A stretch of 64,000 nucleotides of DNA from the NCBI RefSeq assembly GCF_025148285.1, contig NZ_CP102268.1, forward strand, positions 806,001-870,000, in the 5' to 3' direction. This document shows positions 24,187 to 31,940 of this stretch, piece by piece. This stretch comes from Marvinbryantia formatexigens DSM 14469. Lineage in GTDB: Bacteria > Bacillota > Clostridia > Lachnospirales > Lachnospiraceae. The stretch's first letter is position 1, and every line of letters starts with the position of its first letter. The translations under genes and the position numbers were made by a program. The notes under the pieces are model-generated. The model worked only from the letters and a program-made list of their open reading frames with translations. It searched no databases and was not told the origin of the DNA.

Positions 24187-26510
24187 TACTTTCTCCGCTG
24201 ACCGGCGCGATATTTCTTACGTCTGCCTATAACGAACAGAACCGCTCCCGCAATTACAACTGCCAGAATAACGATGTATGGAAGCGAATCCAACGTGATG
24301 CCGGTATCCGGAGAGCCTTCCTTGTTATTGGTAACGACAACTTTTCCGTCAGCAGCAACCTTGACCTTAAACGTTGCTGCGCCATCCGTACTTTGCGTTA
24401 CTGTCAGATTCTCTGATGTTGCACTAACGGTATAACCAATGGCATCCGTTTCAGTCAGCGTTAATTCTGTTCCGACCGGAATGTTATCAATCTTTTCCGC
24501 TCCCCCATGCGTCAGAGAGAAGTCCTTTGTCACATCACCATAGCTATAAGTAAAGTGGAATTCTTTCGTGCGGTCTCCCAGACCACCGGTTACCTGCTTT
24601 TCAATGGTAATGCTGGTAGTCGACGGAACATACTTCGCATAGAAATCTATTGTACCGTTATGCTCTTTAATTTCTGCATTCGTCGGATAATAAGGCCAAG
24701 TCTCAACTTTATCTCCATCCTCACTATATTTATACCAGCCATCAAACACGTAAGTGATTCCGTTGCGTTCCATTGTTTTAGGAATTGAAGCATCAATATA
24801 TTCAGTAATCTCCTCCGGTGTCTCATTAACAATCCTTTTATTCTGGCTGCTTACAAGTGTATATCCCGTTTCTCCAGGCTTTTGTACATAAAAGCTTGCA
24901 ACATAAGCTTTGCTGCAAACTACGCTGATTGTACAGTCTATATGTTTATCTGGATTAGTGCCATTTTCCTTTGAAATCTTGTAAGGAATCAGTGTAATGG
25001 ATTCGATATCATCCAGCGTCAAGTTTGTAATTTCATACTGACTACTCAACTGTGCCCCATACTCTCTCAAAACCTCTTCAAATAATGTTTTATATGTAGT
25101 CTTGTCGCGCACAGTCCATGTTCCGCCCGTAGAAGAAGTATCCGGCCATGAAACAATGTAATCTGAGAGATTGGCATCATTCCGCTTAAAAATATTTTTG
25201 TTATTTGTCCAGCTCGCAGTGCCAGGTATTTTTACTGTTGCATGATTTCCGTTATTTGTGACAACAGTTCCCCACTGATTAACATCATTACTATCCGGAT
25301 TGCTGGTAGGTGTCAGCAGACAGTAAACCTGCGCACCTTCAGGCTTGCCCTCTGATGTTGCGGTAACTTCTATTTCATGTGTTTCCCTGCCGTTGGAATT
25401 GCATCCCCGGCCATGTCTATGCCATCCGCCCGTATTATTACAAAACGTATGCGTAATCGTTACTTTGCCAGCAGCTACTCCTCTTACAACTCCGTTCGAA
25501 TTCACTGTAGCAACAGAACTATCGCTGGAACTCCAGCTTGAATTTGCCGTATTGCTGGATGTCAGAGTAATTGTTTCTCCCACCGCAACCGTAGTCTCTC
25601 CGGAGATTGCCGTTGTAGAAATCCCATCATCCTCCGCATATACTGCATACAGCACCGGAGAGAATTTATCGGATGTAAACCCCACCGTACCGGACGGGGC
25701 TGCTGCTTCCGTCAGTGTGTCGGTAATATTTCCATTTTCATCTGCGTGATAGACACGTGCTTCCTCCGCATCCTCCACGATATCCATACCGGAGTATTCG
25801 ATGCGAACCGAACCGTCCAGATTATGCATTTCATTGCCGTCGGCATCATAGAAGGTGATGTCGAAGCCAATGAGCTGGACAACTTCTTTTTCTCCCAGCG
25901 TGTCGTTGATTGTCTGCTCGGCAGTATCGAGCACGTCCGCCGCGAGCGGCTTTACCATCACGGTCGTCCCTGCCGGAAGGATGCCCTCCGGAGCATGGAT
26001 GCTCACGGTGATTCCGTCCACGGTTGTACAGTATGTAAACTCCGGTTTTTCTTTCTCAGTAGTTTTTGCTGTTTCGCTTTCCTTCTTAGAGACTGCTTCC
26101 TCTGTAAGGTTTTCGCTTCCGCTTTCACTGACTGCTTCGCTTGTGGTCTCGCCAGTCGTCTCACTGGTTATTTCACTGCCGGGTTCACTGACGTTCTCTG
26201 TCACATTTTCTGAGTGTTCCGTCCCGCCCTCACTGAAATTTTCTGTCCATGTCTCGGAAGGAACGATTTCCCCGGTCTCCCCCGGTACCGTTTCCGCCTC
26301 CGGCTGACCGGCTGTTTCCTCCTGTATGGCTGCCGGTGCCTCTGTCTCCGGAACGGCAGCCGGTGTTTCCGCTTCCGTGCCGCTGTCCGTGGTAAGCTCT
26401 GTCAGCCCGGTCTCTTCCGCAATTACAGAAAAACCGCTTCCGCAGACCAGGGACATCACCATGACCAGCGCCATCAGGAATGTCAATGATTTTTTCACTT
26501 TCCTTTGCAT
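24186..26510 (-). CDS. Large sortase-anchored pilus adhesin / tip protein
   Basis: About 774 residues from the ATG at 26510 (GGAG eight bases upstream; the longer reading starts with TTG). Signal peptide (KKSLTFLMALVMVMSLVCG), a Ser/Thr/Glu-rich stalk, a domain with YCTTVDGITVSIHAPEGILPAG and NLDGSVRIEYSGMD, and a Big_2-type Ig-like domain (ISGETTVAVGETITLTSS, GVVRGVAAGKVTIT) with an unusual His/Cys insertion (CNNTGGWHRHGRGC). Then comes an InlB-like repeat segment (YVFDGWYKYSEDGD) and a final pilin-like domain. The sorting signal is SPDTGITLDSLPYI. First gene of the operon, in the place of Cpa in streptococci. No Cys-Gln thioester motif was recognised. Confidence 0.85.
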   Translation of the reverse strand: MQRKVKKSLTFLMALVMVMSLVCGSGFSVIAEETGLTELTTDSGTEAETPAAVPETEAPAAIQEETAGQPEAETVPGETGEIVPSETWTENFSEGGTEHSENVTENVSEPGSEITSETTGETTSEAVSESGSENLTEEAVSKKESETAKTTEKEKPEFTYCTTVDGITVSIHAPEGILPAGTTVMVKPLAADVLDTAEQTINDTLGEKEVVQLIGFDITFYDADGNEMHNLDGSVRIEYSGMDIVEDAEEARVYHADENGNITDTLTEAAAPSGTVGFTSDKFSPVLYAVYAEDDGISTTAISGETTVAVGETITLTSSNTANSSWSSSDSSVATVNSNGVVRGVAAGKVTITHTFCNNTGGWHRHGRGCNSNGRETHEIEVTATSEGKPEGAQVYCLLTPTSNPDSNDVNQWGTVVTNNGNHATVKIPGTASWTNNKNIFKRNDANLSDYIVSWPDTSSTGGTWTVRDKTTYKTLFEEVLREYGAQLSSQYEITNLTLDDIESITLIPYKISKENGTNPDKHIDCTISVVCSKAYVASFYVQKPGETGYTLVSSQNKRIVNETPEEITEYIDASIPKTMERNGITYVFDGWYKYSEDGDKVETWPYYPTNAEIKEHNGTIDFYAKYVPSTTSITIEKQVTGGLGDRTKEFHFTYSYGDVTKDFSLTHGGAEKIDNIPVGTELTLTETDAIGYTVSATSENLTVTQSTDGAATFKVKVAADGKVVVTNNKEGSPDTGITLDSLPYIVILAVVIAGAVLFVIGRRKKYRAGQRRK

Positions 26511-26565
26511 TCCACATTCTCCATTCTTCTTTTTTTCAGATGCACTGCCAACCAACGGCCAGTTT

Positions 26566-26591
26566 ACTGCATAATGTTTGTTATGGGGTAA
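26566..26591 (+). repeat. Left inverted repeat of the invertible pilus promoter
   Basis: 26 bp that match the reverse complement of 26795-26820 at 24 positions. The core GCATAATGTTTGTTATG (26569-26585) is perfect. The site itself is built as arms ACTGCATAA and TTATGGGGT around the centre TGTTTG, the layout of a tyrosine recombinase crossover site. It lies about 56 bp before the adhesin start and has no T-run on the pilus side, so a transcript could pass through it. Confidence 0.85.
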
Positions 26592-26723
26592 TTTTTGCGG
26601 TAACAGAGATGGACGGCAGATAATCCGTCGTATGGAAATTGAAAAAATGCCATTCAGAGGCAGACTGGAACAAGGCCGAAGAAAAATTTTTCCTGTCGGT
26701 CTGTTTTTTGTGGAAATTTAGTA

Positions 26724-26759
26724 TTGAATTTTCATTACTATGATGCTAGAATAGTAACT
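26724..26759 (+). promoter_or_regulatory. Strong promoter inside the invertible segment, now pointing away from the pilus operon
   Basis: Plus strand: TTGAAT (26724-26729), a 17-base spacer ending in TGC, TAGAAT (26747-26752). This is a good extended -10 sigma-A promoter with start expected near 26759. It is the only convincing promoter between the repeats. A weaker minus-strand candidate (TTAACA, CATAGT) is much poorer. In this orientation it reads towards the recombinase 3' end; after inversion it would read into the adhesin gene with a leader of about 117 bases. Confidence 0.75.
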
Positions 26760-26794
26760 GTTAATGGATAGATACATATGTAATGACTGCTCTT

Positions 26795-26820
26795 TTACCG
26801 CATAACAAACATTATGCGGT
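26795..26820 (-). repeat. Right inverted repeat of the invertible pilus promoter
   Basis: Partner of 26566-26591. Inner arm ACCGCATAA (26797-26805), centre CAAACA (26806-26811), outer arm TTATGCGGT (26812-26820); the arms are perfectly complementary. The 6-bp centres of the two sites are identical in inverted orientation, as strand exchange requires. The mismatches to the left copy (26818 and 26800) fall in the arms, not in the centre. Confidence 0.85.
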
Positions 26821-26826
26821 TTTTTT
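26797..26826 (+). terminator. Intrinsic terminator formed by the right inverted repeat
   Basis: Plus strand: a 9-bp perfect stem ACCGCATAA/TTATGCGGT with a 6-base loop, followed by seven T (26820-26826). It would end the outward transcript in the OFF state before antisense transcription of the recombinase gene. Confidence 0.6.
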
Positions 26827-26934
26827 ATGTTCTCCGGCACTGGCGAAAATGCGGCTGAAGCTGTACGTCTCCCCGCTCCCAAGTCTCTCATCATCCGCCC
26901 CGCCTCCGGAGTGTCCTCCGTCATCTTTCCCTGC

Positions 26935-27777
26935 TCAGACCACAAGCCCCAGATATTCAATCTGGCGTTTCTGCTCCTCGCTGCTGGCCAGCGTGTAAAT
27001 CCGTGTGGTGTTTATACTGGCGTGCCCCAGCAGGTCCGCCAGATGGGATAAATCCTTTTTCATCTTATAATATGTGACGGCAAACAGGTGACGGAGATTG
27101 TGCGGAAATACTTTTTCCCGGCAGATTCCCGCTTCGCCGCAGAGCGCTTTCATGTCATGGCAGATATTGCTGCGGTCGACCGGTTTTCCGCTTCTGGTGA
27201 CAAAAATGCTGTTCCCGGTTATTTTCTGACAGACAATGTATTTTCTCAGCTTCCTGCACAGCGGCGCCGGCAGCAGCACAGTCCGCTGCTTTCCCTTGGA
27301 GCTTACCGTCGCGCACCCTGTCTGCAAGGCATCCACCGTAATATAGCGCAGCTCGCTCACCCGGATGCCCGTCGCACAGAGCACCTGCATGATCCAGTAC
27401 AGCCGCAGGTTCTTCTTTTTCTTCGCCGCATCCAGAAGCCGGAAATACTCCCCCTTTGTTAAGTCCCGCTCCCGCGCACGGAAGGCTTCCTTCTGGATTT
27501 TCAGTGCCTTTACCGTGCATTCGTGCCATCCCATCGCTTTTAAAAATGAATTTACAGCCGCCAGCATGGAATTCACACTCGCCGCCGCATAATGCCCCGT
27601 CAAGTATTCCTTGTATGCAATCACGGTATACTTGTCGATTTCGCTCCCCTCCTTTGCATACGCAAAAAATGCGCTGACATCCCGCATATATTTTTCAATC
27701 GTTGCCTGCGCCTTTTCCTCCGCCTTCAACTGGTTCCGGAATTCCTGCAACATGTTCTTTTCCAGTAAATGTGCCAT
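26935..27777 (-). CDS. Tyrosine recombinase, probable invertase of the pilus promoter
   Basis: 280 residues. N-terminal SAM-like core-binding domain at about 5-90 and a catalytic domain at 105-270 with R139 (ATGIRVSEL), H226 and R229 (PHNLRHLFA), H252 (LLGHASINTT) and the nucleophile Y261 (RIYTLA). All catalytic residues are present. The size and layout are like XerC/D and the small DNA invertases that flip Firmicutes promoters. The gene ends about 115 bp from the right inverted repeat and is transcribed towards it. No excisionase or phage gene is adjacent, which favours a local switch over an integrated element. Confidence 0.9.
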   Translation of the reverse strand: MAHLLEKNMLQEFRNQLKAEEKAQATIEKYMRDVSAFFAYAKEGSEIDKYTVIAYKEYLTGHYAAASVNSMLAAVNSFLKAMGWHECTVKALKIQKEAFRARERDLTKGEYFRLLDAAKKKKNLRLYWIMQVLCATGIRVSELRYITVDALQTGCATVSSKGKQRTVLLPAPLCRKLRKYIVCQKITGNSIFVTRSGKPVDRSNICHDMKALCGEAGICREKVFPHNLRHLFAVTYYKMKKDLSHLADLLGHASINTTRIYTLASSEEQKRQIEYLGLVV

Positions 27778-27922
27778 ATGCTATCCCTCTCTTTTCTTCT
27801 GAAGCTTTCCGGCGCACTGACCGCCGGTGTTCCTCATAGTATGCCCCAGATGAAAAAAACTTTGCAAGTCATATCCGTCTGACCGCGGCACAATCTGTAA
27901 CAAATCACACAATCTGCTCCAC

Positions 27923-27967
27923 AAAAAAAGCATCCGGCGCAGGATATGTCTCCCGCGCCGGATGCTT
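27923..27967 (-). terminator. Rho-independent terminator after the PIN gene
   Basis: Minus strand: stem AAGCATCCGGCGC with GCGCCGGATGCTT, 13 bp perfect, followed by a T-run of seven. It separates the PIN-AbrB operon from the recombinase gene. Between it and the recombinase start (27777) there is only the recombinase leader, which carries a small hairpin CCGGCG-N7-CGCCGG. Confidence 0.9.
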
Positions 27968-28010
27968 CCGGGCTATATGCAACAAATAAAAAACGCAGGC
28001 ACTACAGAGG

Positions 28011-28409
28011 CTATTCCTCTGCGCCCTCACTTTCAAAAAACTGTGCAACCGTCATACATTTTGGATGCTCCATTTCCAGACTTAAAAAGTCTTTATCTCC
28101 TGTCAGGATAATATCTACATCGGACACAATCGCCGCATTTAAAATAGGTTGATCTTTTGCGTCGCGTATCAGTTTTTCCGCATGGTCTACCGCCGGAATC
28201 AGCTCATAAGACATTTCAGCAAGCAGCACTTCCGCATCCGGCAGGAACTTCGGCGCTTTCCGTTTCAAAATATCCCGCAGCTCCATAATGTTACGATCAC
28301 ACAAAACAATCTCATGATTCTCCGCAGCATACAGCAGCGCACGCGCCGGTTTTGAATGTGGAAAAACCAATGCAGAAAACAGGATATTTGTGTCAACCAA
28401 TATCCGCAT
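28011..28409 (-). CDS. PIN-domain ribonuclease toxin
   Basis: 132 residues with the PIN core: MRILVDTNILFSAL with the first acidic residue at D6, a central RDILKRKAP helix, DAKDQPILNAAIVSDVDIILTGDKDFLSL with the later acidic residues, and MTVAQFFE at the end. Such proteins are metal-dependent endoribonucleases, usually toxins. The ATG at 28409 starts one base after the antitoxin gene stop; upstream in-frame ATGs lie inside the antitoxin gene. It pairs with the AbrB-like antitoxin. The toxin role is expected from the pairing. Confidence 0.88.
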   Translation of the reverse strand: MRILVDTNILFSALVFPHSKPARALLYAAENHEIVLCDRNIMELRDILKRKAPKFLPDAEVLLAEMSYELIPAVDHAEKLIRDAKDQPILNAAIVSDVDIILTGDKDFLSLEMEHPKCMTVAQFFESEGAEE

Positions 28410-28410
28410 A

Positions 28411-28668
28411 TTACCTTTCCTTTCCGTAACGAACTTCGTCCACAAGTGCCTGGATATCATCTTCGCTGGTAACTCCCATCGCTTCGGCAGCACCGGCGAA
28501 AGCAGACTGCGCTTTGCGGATTGCCTGGGATGAAGCGTTGCTTACAACGATTTCTCCGTCCTGCTTCTGAAAGAACAGAATTTTATCACCGGATTTTAAG
28601 CCGAGCAGGCGCCTGATTTCCACCGGAACAGTAATCTGACCGTTTGCAGAGATTTTCGCTAAATTCAT
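28411..28668 (-). CDS. AbrB/SpoVT-family antitoxin
   Basis: 85 residues: an N-terminal swapped-hairpin DNA-binding domain (NLAKISANGQITVPVEIRRLLGLKSGDKILFFQK) and a C-terminal helical part that should wrap the toxin (AQSAFAGAAEAMGVTSEDDIQALVDEVRYGKER). The second ATG (28668) is chosen since AAAGG is nine bases away; the first is directly next to it. It probably represses its own promoter. Confidence 0.9.
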   Translation of the reverse strand: MNLAKISANGQITVPVEIRRLLGLKSGDKILFFQKQDGEIVVSNASSQAIRKAQSAFAGAAEAMGVTSEDDIQALVDEVRYGKER

Positions 28669-28720
28669 AAAAATCATCCTTTCTATTCTTGAGAATTAAA
28701 GAAAACTTGAGATTATCTAT

Positions 28721-28749
28721 AGTATATCCCATTCCGGCGCAAAAGTAAA
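28721..28749 (-). promoter_or_regulatory. Promoter of the AbrB-PIN operon
   Basis: Minus strand: TTTACT (28749-28744), 17-base spacer, TATACT (28726-28721). Downstream are two CTTGAGA-like elements (around 28687-28693 and 28706-28712) that could be antitoxin binding sites. Confidence 0.65.
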
Positions 28750-28763
28750 CTATATGCAACAAA

Positions 28764-29630
28764 TTAAAAAATCTTCTTTATCTTAAAAATAATAATGCAG
28801 GCTATTACCACTATGACGCTTAATATAATGACGCCATGATATCCGTTTTCCAGCTCCGGCATGTTCTGGAAGTTCATTCCGTACCAGCCCGTAATCAGAG
28901 TAAGCGGGAAAAAAACGGTTGAAATAACGGTCAGAAACTGCATGTTGCTGTTCTGCCTAGCGTCCACCTTTGACTGATAGGCATCGTTCACCTGTCCCGC
29001 GTATTCCAGCAGATGAGAGGTTTTATTCATCAGCCGCTCCGCCCGGTCCGATATCGTGCCAAAATATTTTAGCTGCTTTTTGGCAAAATAGCGGTTTTCA
29101 TTTTCCTCCAGCGCCTTTCCGACATCCATGATTTCATCATAATAGCCTCTTAATATAAGAAGCTCGCGGCGCAGCTTCATAATACTTGACTGAAAGTTGT
29201 CCGCGCGGTCCCGCTGGACAGCCTCCTCCAACTCCATCAGCCTCTTTTCATACAAGGCGAGTTGCTCCTGGTCCCGGTTCAGAAATTCCGCCATGAAATG
29301 AAACAGAAACATTTCCTTTGTCATGTTTTCACTGCCTTTTCTATGACGGATTCTTTCTGTCATCCTCTCTGAAAAGCCCTCATCATCCACCAGAACGATT
29401 TTATCCCGCGTGATAAAGAATAAGATGCAGTATCTGGCTCCCTGCACATCAAGAAACCGTGGAATGCAAAAAGAACCCGTCAGACAATCCTGCTGCGCTT
29501 CCAGCTTACAGAAACCGATTTTCTTTAAATCTATCTCGCCCTCATACAGAATCCCGCTTTTTTCCAGCTCCCTGGGCGCGCCTGCGGAATCCGTAATGAC
29601 CGGCTCAAATGACACATCCTTTTCTATCAC
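28764..29630 (-). CDS. corA: CorA-family magnesium transporter
   Basis: 288 residues from a GTG at 29630 that overlaps the ppk stop (GTGA), with GAAGGAA before it; a longer open frame to 29753 would lie inside ppk. Cytoplasmic N-terminal domain, long helices (EQLALYEKRLMELEEAVQR, RRELLILRGYYDEIMDVG), then two C-terminal membrane helices with the ion-channel motif YGMN in GWYGMNFQNMPE. CorA channels take up Mg2+ (also Co2+ or Ni2+). Translational coupling to ppk is notable because polyphosphate is stored with Mg2+. Confidence 0.92.
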   Translation of the reverse strand: MIEKDVSFEPVITDSAGAPRELEKSGILYEGEIDLKKIGFCKLEAQQDCLTGSFCIPRFLDVQGARYCILFFITRDKIVLVDDEGFSERMTERIRHRKGSENMTKEMFLFHFMAEFLNRDQEQLALYEKRLMELEEAVQRDRADNFQSSIMKLRRELLILRGYYDEIMDVGKALEENENRYFAKKQLKYFGTISDRAERLMNKTSHLLEYAGQVNDAYQSKVDARQNSNMQFLTVISTVFFPLTLITGWYGMNFQNMPELENGYHGVIILSVIVVIACIIIFKIKKIF

Positions 29631-31744
29631 TTTTTGATTTCCTTCTCCGTCTTTTCCGCATTGCTGTAAGCCATCGCATAAAACAGCTCCTGGGAATCCA
29701 GCTTCACATCGCCCAGGTTCCGGTTCACATAGATTCCTTTTGATGTGAGACATTTTCCCTTTTCATCGTCATGCATCATGGTCTCAAACATCCATCCGAG
29801 GTAATCCTTCAGCTTCTCATCGAGCACCGGTGCGGCAACCTCCACTCTGCGGACAGTGTTGCGCGTCATAAAATCAGCGGAAGCAATATACACCTTTTCC
29901 CGTTCCTTCGTCCCGAACCGGTAAATTCTGGAATGCTCCAGATAGCGCCCCACAATGCTTACCACCTTTATGTTTTCCGTGTAGCCCTTCACGCCTGGTA
30001 TCAGACAGCAGATTCCTCTGACTATCATTTCGATTTTTACGCCCGCCTGGGACGCCTCCACCAATTTGTCAATTATCACCTTGTCTGTCAGAGAGTTGAT
30101 TTTTATTCCGATGTTGCCGTCCTCCCCGTTTTTCACATGCGCGATTTCTTCCTCTATCATATCGAGCACCCGGTTCTGCAGGCACTTCGGCGCCACCAGA
30201 AGAAGCCGGGTCTCCTCCACCGTTTCTCCTCTCAGCAGAGCCGCGAAAACCTCCGCGGATTCCTTTCCGATGTCCTGATTTCCCGTAATCAGCGAGAGGT
30301 CCGTATACAGCGCCGATGTTTTCTCGTTGTAGTTTCCGGTTCCCACCTGCGTGATGTAGGATACGCCCTCCTCTGTTTTTCTGGAAATCAGGCAGAGCTT
30401 GGAGTGCACCTTGTAGCCGTTCAATCCGTAAATCACCCGGCATCCTGCCTCCTCCAGTCTTCTGGAATATTCAATATTGCTCTCTTCGTCAAACCGCGCT
30501 CTGAGCTCCACCAGAACGACCACTTCTTTACCGTTTTCCGCAGCTTCCACCAGCGCGTCCACAACCTGGCTCTTGTCCGCCAGACGATATAACGTCATCT
30601 TTACAGATACCACCGTTTCATCCTTCGCCGCCTCATAAAGCAGCTTAATAAACGGTCTGATGCTTTCAAACGGATAGGATAACAGCACATCCTTTTCCAT
30701 AATCTGCGGAATCAGCGGCTCCTTATCATCCAGCTGCTGCGTCATTCTCGGAGTGCGTCTCTGATAGAAGATATCCTCCTGCCCGGTATTTCTCAGATAG
30801 CTCTGAATCGCCGACACAAACGACATATCCAGCGGAACCTCCGATAAAAATACGTGCTCTTTGTCCACATGGATATCCCTGCATAAGGAGCTGATCATTT
30901 TTTTGTTGAGCTCCCTGGAAAGCTCCATCCGCACCGGATTCATCCGCTTTCTCTGCTTGATGAGGTTTTCCATCGCCTTCCGGTATTCCATATCCTCGTC
31001 GTAAACGGTCTCCGTGTCGATATCTGCATTTCTGGTAACGCGGATTAAGGATTTTTCTTTCACTTCATAATTTTTAAACAGCTTGGGCAGGAAATGAAGA
31101 ATCAGCTCCTCCGAAAGCATAAAGGTCCCTTTTCTGGTCGGGATATCTATCAGACGCTTAAAAACGTTGTTGCTGCAGGGGATAATCGCCGTTCTTGACT
31201 TTCCTCCCTTCGTTACCAGCAGCGCCGCCGCATAAATATCTTTATTTTTTAAAAAGGGGAACGGCTGCTGCTTGCTTACGATATTCGCGGACAGATACGG
31301 CGCAATTTCATTGTCAAAATAGGCTTCCAGAAGCCTGCCTTCCTCCGCCGACAATTTATTAAAGTTTATCAGACGCACACCCTTTGGCTCCAGCTCTCCC
31401 ATCAGCTGCTCGTAAATCACCGCTTTTTTGCGATCCAGCTCTCTGGTGACTTTCAAAATTGCCTTCACCTGCTCCTCGCTGGTCATATTGGTCTTGTTTT
31501 CCCGCACAACCTCCGAGGATTCCATCTGGTCCATGAGCGTGCCAACTCTTACCCCGTAAAATTCATCCAGATTTGACTGATAAATGGCTGCAAAGGTCAG
31601 ACGTTCCGCAAGCGGCACCTCCGGATTTCCAGCTTCGTTCAATACTCTTTCATTGAATTTCAGCCACGATAATTCCCGGTTCATCATGTATGGTATGTTT
31701 GTCGTTTTTGCCGCTTTTTCCGTTTTTTTGTCTGTTTTCTTCAT
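29627..31744 (-). CDS. ppk1: Polyphosphate kinase 1
   Basis: 705 residues, full length. N-terminal segment NRELSWLKFNERVLNEA, the phosphorylated His (about 448) in NGYKVHSKLCLI, the Arg-rich LRARFDEESNIEYSRRL, and the second His (about 602) in LEHSRIYRFG. It makes polyphosphate from ATP at the inner face of the membrane. It is followed by corA with a 4-bp overlap. The promoter region has an 18-bp palindrome. Confidence 0.96.
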   Translation of the reverse strand: MKKTDKKTEKAAKTTNIPYMMNRELSWLKFNERVLNEAGNPEVPLAERLTFAAIYQSNLDEFYGVRVGTLMDQMESSEVVRENKTNMTSEEQVKAILKVTRELDRKKAVIYEQLMGELEPKGVRLINFNKLSAEEGRLLEAYFDNEIAPYLSANIVSKQQPFPFLKNKDIYAAALLVTKGGKSRTAIIPCSNNVFKRLIDIPTRKGTFMLSEELILHFLPKLFKNYEVKEKSLIRVTRNADIDTETVYDEDMEYRKAMENLIKQRKRMNPVRMELSRELNKKMISSLCRDIHVDKEHVFLSEVPLDMSFVSAIQSYLRNTGQEDIFYQRRTPRMTQQLDDKEPLIPQIMEKDVLLSYPFESIRPFIKLLYEAAKDETVVSVKMTLYRLADKSQVVDALVEAAENGKEVVVLVELRARFDEESNIEYSRRLEEAGCRVIYGLNGYKVHSKLCLISRKTEEGVSYITQVGTGNYNEKTSALYTDLSLITGNQDIGKESAEVFAALLRGETVEETRLLLVAPKCLQNRVLDMIEEEIAHVKNGEDGNIGIKINSLTDKVIIDKLVEASQAGVKIEMIVRGICCLIPGVKGYTENIKVVSIVGRYLEHSRIYRFGTKEREKVYIASADFMTRNTVRRVEVAAPVLDEKLKDYLGWMFETMMHDDEKGKCLTSKGIYVNRNLGDVKLDSQELFYAMAYSNAEKTEKEIKK

Positions 31745-31786
31745 CTGAATTTTCCTCTCCTTATAAGCTTTTTCCGCTGTAGAACA

Positions 31787-31822
31787 GATTGCTTATAAGC
31801 AATCATACTCATTTTATGTCAA
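31787..31822 (-). promoter_or_regulatory. Putative ppk promoter with an 18-bp palindrome
   Basis: Minus strand: TTGACA (31822-31817) and TTATAA/TATAAG near 31798-31792, spacer 18-19 bases. The -10 lies within the perfect palindrome GATTGCTTATAAGCAATC (31787-31804), a likely repressor site. Confidence 0.5.
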
Positions 31823-31901
31823 ATCCAGGAGAACTCTGTCTTAAATCTGTGTAAAAAATGATGGTATGTCAAAATATGCCCTACTCCTTCATCTGAACGA
31901 A

Positions 31902-31930
31902 CAGGAGCCAGAGACGATCTCTGGCTCCTG
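31902..31930 (-). terminator. Strong hairpin after the TSUP permease gene
   Basis: Perfect 13-bp stem CAGGAGCCAGAGA/TCTCTGGCTCCTG with a 3-base loop, 11 bases after the permease stop. The minus-strand tail is TTCGTTC, weak in T, but the hairpin is very stable. Confidence 0.7.
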
Positions 31931-31940
31931 CTTTATATAA

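Noticed and set aside
26935-27777. Integrase as part of a prophage or conjugative element
   Set aside because: No phage, relaxase or excisionase genes and no tRNA target nearby. The adjacent inverted repeats explain it better as a local invertase.
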